The translations under genes and the position numbers were made by a program. Of a stretch of DNA of 8,388 nucleotides, positions 6,538-8,388 are shown in pieces. The notes below the pieces were generated by a model. That model was not told the origin of the DNA. It worked only from the letters and a program-made list of their open reading frames with translations, and made no database searches. Origin of the DNA: an uncultured Actinomycetes bacterium (GTDB taxonomy: Bacteria > Actinomycetota > Actinomycetes > S36-B12 > UBA5976); assembly GCA_903951185.1 (NCBI GenBank), contig CAJBBC010000078.1, positions 1-8,388 on the forward strand, written 5' to 3'. Every line of letters begins with the position of its first letter. The stretch's first letter is position 1.

Positions 6538-7473
6538 ATGCGCGCCCTGCTGGTGGTTAATACTTTTGCCACAACGACAAGCCCAGAAATAAAAGCAGTT
6601 ATCAGTGCAGCTCTAGAAAACAAACTTGATTTGACTGTGGTAACTACCGAACAGAAGTTGCATGCCGTCGAAATTGCTAAAACCGCAAAATCTGATGGCT
6701 ACGAGTTAATTATTGGATTTGGTGGAGACGGTACTTTAAACGAACTTGCAAATGGACTGCTTGCAAATGGACTGGACCCAACGGGACCAAAACTTGCCGG
6801 TATACCTGGTGGAAATGCAAATGTGTTTCTTAGGAACCTTGGCTATGCAAATGATCCGATAATTGCCACCGCTCAACTCTTAGAAAACTTAGCGAAAAAT
6901 TCAACTAAAACTATTGGGCTTGGGAAACTAACTTCGGCTGAAATTTCGCGATGGTTTTTATTCAACGCGGGGTTTGGAATTGATGCCCAGGTATTAGCCA
7001 AAATGGATCTACAGCGTAATCGAGGCAAATATGTGAGTGATTCGGCTTACGCAATACTGGCAATCCGAGAGCTTTTCAATGAAATCAGAAAGGGTAAGTC
7101 CCCGATCCTGATTACCGATCAAAATAATGTCACCGCAAAACCTGTTCAGTTTGCGTTAATTGTTAACTTTGCACCTTGGACATACGTTGGTAAGTTTGCC
7201 ATTTCTCCACTGGTTCGACTGGCAGATACTAGCGCTTTAGATATTTTTGGTTCACACAAACTTTCAATATCAAATACTGTTCGACTTATCTCAAGCTTTA
7301 TAACCGCAGATAAAATCAAATCTGATCCACAAACATTAGTGCTTGAGCGACAACAAAGTTTAGATATCAAAGCGCTAACACCAACTTGGGCACAAGTCGA
7401 CGGTGAGCCGCTCAAAAAAATTCAGGTAGCTAAAGTTGAGCATTTTGCTAACTGCTTAACGGTAATCGCTTAA
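6538..7473 (+). CDS. Diacylglycerol kinase-family lipid kinase
   Basis: A 311-residue soluble or peripheral-membrane kinase of the DAGK-catalytic (LCB5/YegS-like) family, which phosphorylates diacylglycerol or related lipids with ATP for phospholipid recycling. The N-terminal strand is ALLVVNTFATTTS. The nucleotide-binding motif GFGGDGTLNEL lies at 60-70, and the second family motif GIPGGNANVFLRNLG at 88-102. FNAGFGIDA (142-150) opens the C-terminal beta-sandwich domain. QVDGEPL (286-292) is the conserved C-terminal Asp-Gly-Glu. The length is normal for the actinobacterial branch. The substrate cannot be told from sequence. An exact 15-base tandem duplication lies immediately after GGDGTLNE. 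The ATG seems to be read from a leaderless mRNA. The gene is divergent from a four-helix membrane protein gene and is followed by the long whiB1 regulatory region. Confidence 0.92.
   Translation: MRALLVVNTFATTTSPEIKAVISAALENKLDLTVVTTEQKLHAVEIAKTAKSDGYELIIGFGGDGTLNELANGLLANGLDPTGPKLAGIPGGNANVFLRNLGYANDPIIATAQLLENLAKNSTKTIGLGKLTSAEISRWFLFNAGFGIDAQVLAKMDLQRNRGKYVSDSAYAILAIRELFNEIRKGKSPILITDQNNVTAKPVQFALIVNFAPWTYVGKFAISPLVRLADTSALDIFGSHKLSISNTVRLISSFITADKIKSDPQTLVLERQQSLDIKALTPTWAQVDGEPLKKIQVAKVEHFANCLTVIA
6745..6774 (+). repeat. Perfect 15-base in-frame tandem duplication in the lipid kinase gene
   Basis: The unit CTTGCAAATGGACTG occurs twice back to back (6745-6759 and 6760-6774), encoding Leu-Ala-Asn-Gly-Leu twice at residues 70-79. 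The copies are identical at all synonymous sites and aligned to codons. They lie just after the GGDGTLNE nucleotide-binding motif. Confidence 0.95.
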
Positions 7474-7574
7474 ATGGTTGTGCCTGAGGGATATTGTCTT
7501 GGTGAATATTTCTTTAGTGGAATTCAGTTTGTCGTATTTAGGGAAAACCCTTAAATAGTGGAATTTTCAACTAA

Positions 7575-7590
7575 CGTGACCTAGGCCACT
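7575..7590 (+). promoter_or_regulatory. Second CRP-like palindrome upstream of whiB1
   Basis: CGTGA-CCTAGG-CCACT. The core GTGACCTAGGCCAC (7576-7589) is an inverted repeat with one mismatched pair, and it matches the CRP half-site pattern GTGA-N6-TCAC except for one T to C change. Its centre is 47 bases from the centre of the better site downstream. Weaker evidence than for that site. Confidence 0.4.
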
Positions 7591-7621
7591 AGATTTTTTC
7601 AAAATTTTTTACGAATACCCT

Positions 7622-7637
7622 TGTGAAAACGCTCACG
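7622..7637 (+). promoter_or_regulatory. CRP/GlxR-type binding site upstream of whiB1
   Basis: TGTGA-AAACGC-TCACG matches the CRP consensus TGTGA-N6-TCACA with only the last base differing. In Mycobacterium tuberculosis, whiB1 is known to be controlled by the cAMP receptor protein Rv3676 through sites in its promoter, so the position is meaningful. The site is centred about 100 bases before the whiB1 GTG. Whether it activates or represses depends on a transcription start that cannot be fixed here. Confidence 0.6.
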
Positions 7638-7689
7638 AGATGAGATGGTTAAGAAGTCGAAGTAAATCTGAACTTTTCAGTTTGATTTC

Positions 7690-7705
7690 GGCAATAATTT
7701 TTGCC
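7690..7705 (+). promoter_or_regulatory. GGCAA-N6-TTGCC palindrome enclosing a -10-like hexamer
   Basis: Perfect 5-base arms flank TAATTT (7695-7700), which fits TANNNT. It could be an operator straddling the whiB1 -10 box, with transcription starting near 7707 and a leader of about 23 bases carrying the SD. Alternatively it could be a small hairpin in a longer leader. TTTTCA (7674-7679) is a possible -35, but the 15-base spacing is short. Confidence 0.35.
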
Positions 7706-7719
7706 CAAAACTAACCTCT

Positions 7720-7724
7720 GGAGG
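7720..7724 (+). promoter_or_regulatory. Shine-Dalgarno of whiB1, fixing a GTG start
   Basis: GGAGG lies 5 bases before the GTG at 7730, and translation from there gives the WhiB1-type N-terminus MDWRHEAAC. Confidence 0.8.
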
Positions 7725-7729
7725 ATCGA

Positions 7730-8023
7730 GTGGACTGGCGCCATGAGGCAGCCTGCCGAGCTGAAGATCCGGAACTTTTCTTCCCGATTGGCAATACTGG
7801 ACCTGCGTTACTGCAGATAGAAGAAGCTAAGGCTGTTTGTCGACGTTGCCCAGTAATCGAACCTTGTTTAAAGTGGGCGCTTGAAACCGGTCAAGACTCA
7901 GGTGTTTGGGGCGGAACTAGTGAAGACGAACGTCGGGCAATTAAACGTCGTGCGCAACGCGCTCGCGCTCGCGGGATCGAACCAACTCCACACGTTTTTG
8001 ATACTGAATTGCCAAGTCTTTAA
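7730..8023 (+). CDS. whiB1: WhiB1-type iron-sulfur transcriptional regulator
   Basis: A 97-residue WhiB-family protein. The four cluster ligands are Cys9, Cys37, Cys40 and Cys46 (C-x27-C-x2-C-x5-C), holding a [4Fe-4S] cluster that in WhiB1 reacts with nitric oxide. The sequence follows M. tuberculosis WhiB1 closely as I remember it: MDWRHxAxCRxEDPELFFP at the N-terminus, GNTGPALLQI (21-30), and the beta-turn TGQDSGVWGGTSEDERRA (53-70). A basic DNA-binding tail IKRRAQRARARG (71-82) follows. WhiB1 proteins bind the sigma factor SigA region 4 and are often essential. The tail after the basic region (83-97, IEPTPHVFDTELPSL) is longer than in the 84-residue mycobacterial protein. GTG start with a good SD. 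CRP-like palindromes lie upstream, and a TB7.3-like gene follows on the same strand with its own promoter candidate. Confidence 0.95.
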   Translation: MDWRHEAACRAEDPELFFPIGNTGPALLQIEEAKAVCRRCPVIEPCLKWALETGQDSGVWGGTSEDERRAIKRRAQRARARGIEPTPHVFDTELPSL

Positions 8024-8094
8024 AACTAATAGCTCTATTTTTGAGCGCAAACAGTACTTTTAAACCTCATTGTGTTAATCACCTACTAATGGAC

Positions 8095-8100
8095 TAGCGT
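8095..8100 (+). promoter_or_regulatory. Leaderless -10 element of the biotin carrier gene
   Basis: TAGCGT lies at -12 to -7 before the ATG at 8107, the same offset as the TANNNT boxes of the two divergent genes near 6506/6538. A -35-like TTGTGT (8070-8075) is 19 bases upstream, somewhat too far. The six bases before the ATG (TGAGTT) hold no convincing SD. Confidence 0.5.
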
Positions 8101-8106
8101 TGAGTT

Positions 8107-8319
8107 ATGGCTGAAATTCGCGCTGACATGGTTGCTAACGTAATGGAAATTTACATTGCAGAAGGTGACACGATTGCAATTGGCGATACGGTTGTGCTAC
8201 TTGAATCGATGAAAATGGAAATTCCAGTTATCTCTGAAGTTGCTGGAAAAATAGTTCGACTTGCAGTCACCCAGGGTGATGTTGTCCAAGAAGGCGATTT
8301 GATTATTGAAATTGGGTAA
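8107..8319 (+). CDS. TB7.3-like single-domain biotin carrier protein
   Basis: A 70-residue protein made only of a biotinyl/lipoyl-attachment domain. ESMKMEIP (33-40) places the modified lysine at Lys36; Met-Lys-Met is the hallmark of biotin rather than lipoyl carriers. The flanking half-repeats (MVANVMEIYIAEGDTIAIGDTVVLLE and VAGKIVRLAVTQGDVVQEGDLIIEI) give the two-sheet barrel. Length and sequence closely resemble the mycobacterial biotinylated protein TB7.3 (Rv3221c, 71 residues), which lies near whiB1 in that genome. The enzyme partner is unknown; it could act as a free biotin carrier for an acyl-CoA carboxylase. It needs a biotin ligase encoded elsewhere. Probably leaderless. Its last codons and stop lie within the first unit of a 31-base tandem repeat. 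Confidence 0.93.
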   Translation: MAEIRADMVANVMEIYIAEGDTIAIGDTVVLLESMKMEIPVISEVAGKIVRLAVTQGDVVQEGDLIIEIG

Positions 8320-8331
8320 TCCAATTTCAAT
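8305..8331. repeat. Inverted repeat with 11-base arms over the biotin carrier stop codon
   Basis: ATTGAAATTGG (8305-8315) and CCAATTTCAAT (8321-8331) are perfect reverse complements around a 5-base loop that contains the stop codon. In RNA the stem could extend by a wobble and one more pair. No T-run follows, so it is not a standard intrinsic terminator. It may stabilise the 3' end or be a protein site. Confidence 0.85.
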
Positions 8332-8388
8332 GAATACCTAAATTGGGTAGTCCCATTTCAATAAATATCTAAATTGGGTAATCCAATA
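8309..8388 (+). repeat. Tandem repeat, 31-base period, about 2.6 copies, cut by the window end
   Basis: Unit 1 is 8309-8339, unit 2 is 8340-8370 and unit 3 starts at 8371 and is cut after 18 bases. Units 1 and 2 match at 27 of 31 positions; the first 17 bases of unit 3 equal unit 1. Each unit begins AAATTGGGTA and carries a palindrome-like core (ATTGG-N5-CCAAT in units 1 and 3; GGG-N4-CCC in unit 2). There are no spacers between units. The array starts inside the last codons of the biotin carrier gene. Total length is unknown. Confidence 0.9.

Larger units (their letters stand above)
7474..7729 (+). promoter_or_regulatory. Long whiB1 upstream region
   Basis: This 256-base gap is by far the longest in the window. 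From left to right it holds a 10-base direct repeat TAGTGGAATT (7515-7524 and 7556-7565); a weak bulged inverted repeat TTTAGGG-AAAA-CCCTTAAA (7537-7555) without a following T-run; two CRP-like palindromes (7575-7590 and 7622-7637); an A/T-rich stretch (about 7591-7620); and a GGCAA-TTGCC palindrome (7690-7705) before the whiB1 SD. It looks like a multi-input control region. I see no convincing structured RNA or protein gene in it. Confidence 0.6.

Noticed and set aside
7146..7415. 89-codon minus-strand ORF
   Set aside because: Opposite the conserved C-terminal domain of the lipid kinase, with no recognisable family.
7474..7554. Possible 26-codon leader ORF whose ATG directly follows the lipid kinase stop
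   Set aside because: Although TAA-ATG coupling is possible, there is no SD, the peptide (MVVPEGYCLGEY...) resembles nothing I know, and it ends within an inverted repeat. Chance is as likely.
7537..7555. TTTAGGG-AAAA-CCCTTAAA as a terminator of the lipid kinase gene
   Set aside because: The stem is short with a bulge and no T-run follows, so intrinsic termination is not supported.
8032..8046. GCTC-N7-GAGC hairpin after whiB1 as a terminator
   Set aside because: Only four base pairs, and the T-run is in the loop rather than after the stem.
7881..8063. 60-codon plus-strand ORF overlapping whiB1
   Set aside because: Out-of-frame shadow of whiB1 that runs a little past its stop.
8070..8083. 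TGTGTTAATCACC as a CRP site before the biotin carrier gene
   Set aside because: The half-sites are too close (GTG-N5-CAC instead of GTG-N8-CAC).
8309..8388. CRISPR array
   Set aside because: The 31-base units abut one another with no unique spacers, and no cas genes are seen.

Overview
The window is a compact, gene-dense chromosomal piece from a low-GC actinobacterium (about 40-44% GC by eye). Four genes point to Actinobacteria: a fused 2-oxoglutarate enzyme of the Kgd/OdhA type, a WhiB1-type iron-sulfur regulator, a small biotin-carrier protein resembling mycobacterial TB7.3, and a short DUF6104-like protein directly after kgd. The low GC, short intergenic gaps, nickel superoxide dismutase and apparent leaderless genes fit streamlined aquatic lineages such as the acI/Nanopelagicales group. 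That placement is an inference.

Layout. Bases 1-865 hold the 3' end of a PnuC-like vitamin transporter and a P-loop kinase of the uridine-kinase-like family, 7 bases apart. Bases 927-4822 hold kgd, with its own promoter candidate and a strong Shine-Dalgarno (SD) site, and a 59-codon DUF6104-like gene. Bases 4819-6160 hold the nickel superoxide dismutase system: sodX (minus strand) is divergent from sodN, and a GNAT acetyltransferase is coupled to sodN. Bases 6153-7473 hold a four-helix membrane protein (minus strand) and a diacylglycerol/lipid kinase (plus strand), fired divergently from a 31-base gap with two back-to-back leaderless promoters. Bases 7474-7729 are a 256-base regulatory region with two CRP-like palindromes and a third palindrome, leading into whiB1 (7730-8023). 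A leaderless TB7.3-like biotin carrier gene follows (8107-8319). Its stop codon lies inside a tandem array with a 31-base period that runs off the window end.

How the genes fit together. kgd serves central carbon flux at the 2-oxoglutarate node. SodX is expected to remove the 12-residue leader of SodN to expose the nickel-binding hook. The CRP-like sites before whiB1 parallel the cAMP-CRP control of whiB1 known in Mycobacterium, and the whiB1/TB7.3 neighbourhood resembles Rv3219-Rv3221c, without a pdtaS-like gene between them.

The least explained features are the 31-base tandem repeat with internal inverted repeats at the right edge and the palindromes upstream of whiB1. I see no clear undescribed defence or mobile system. 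No tRNA, rRNA, insertion sequence or CRISPR array was found.
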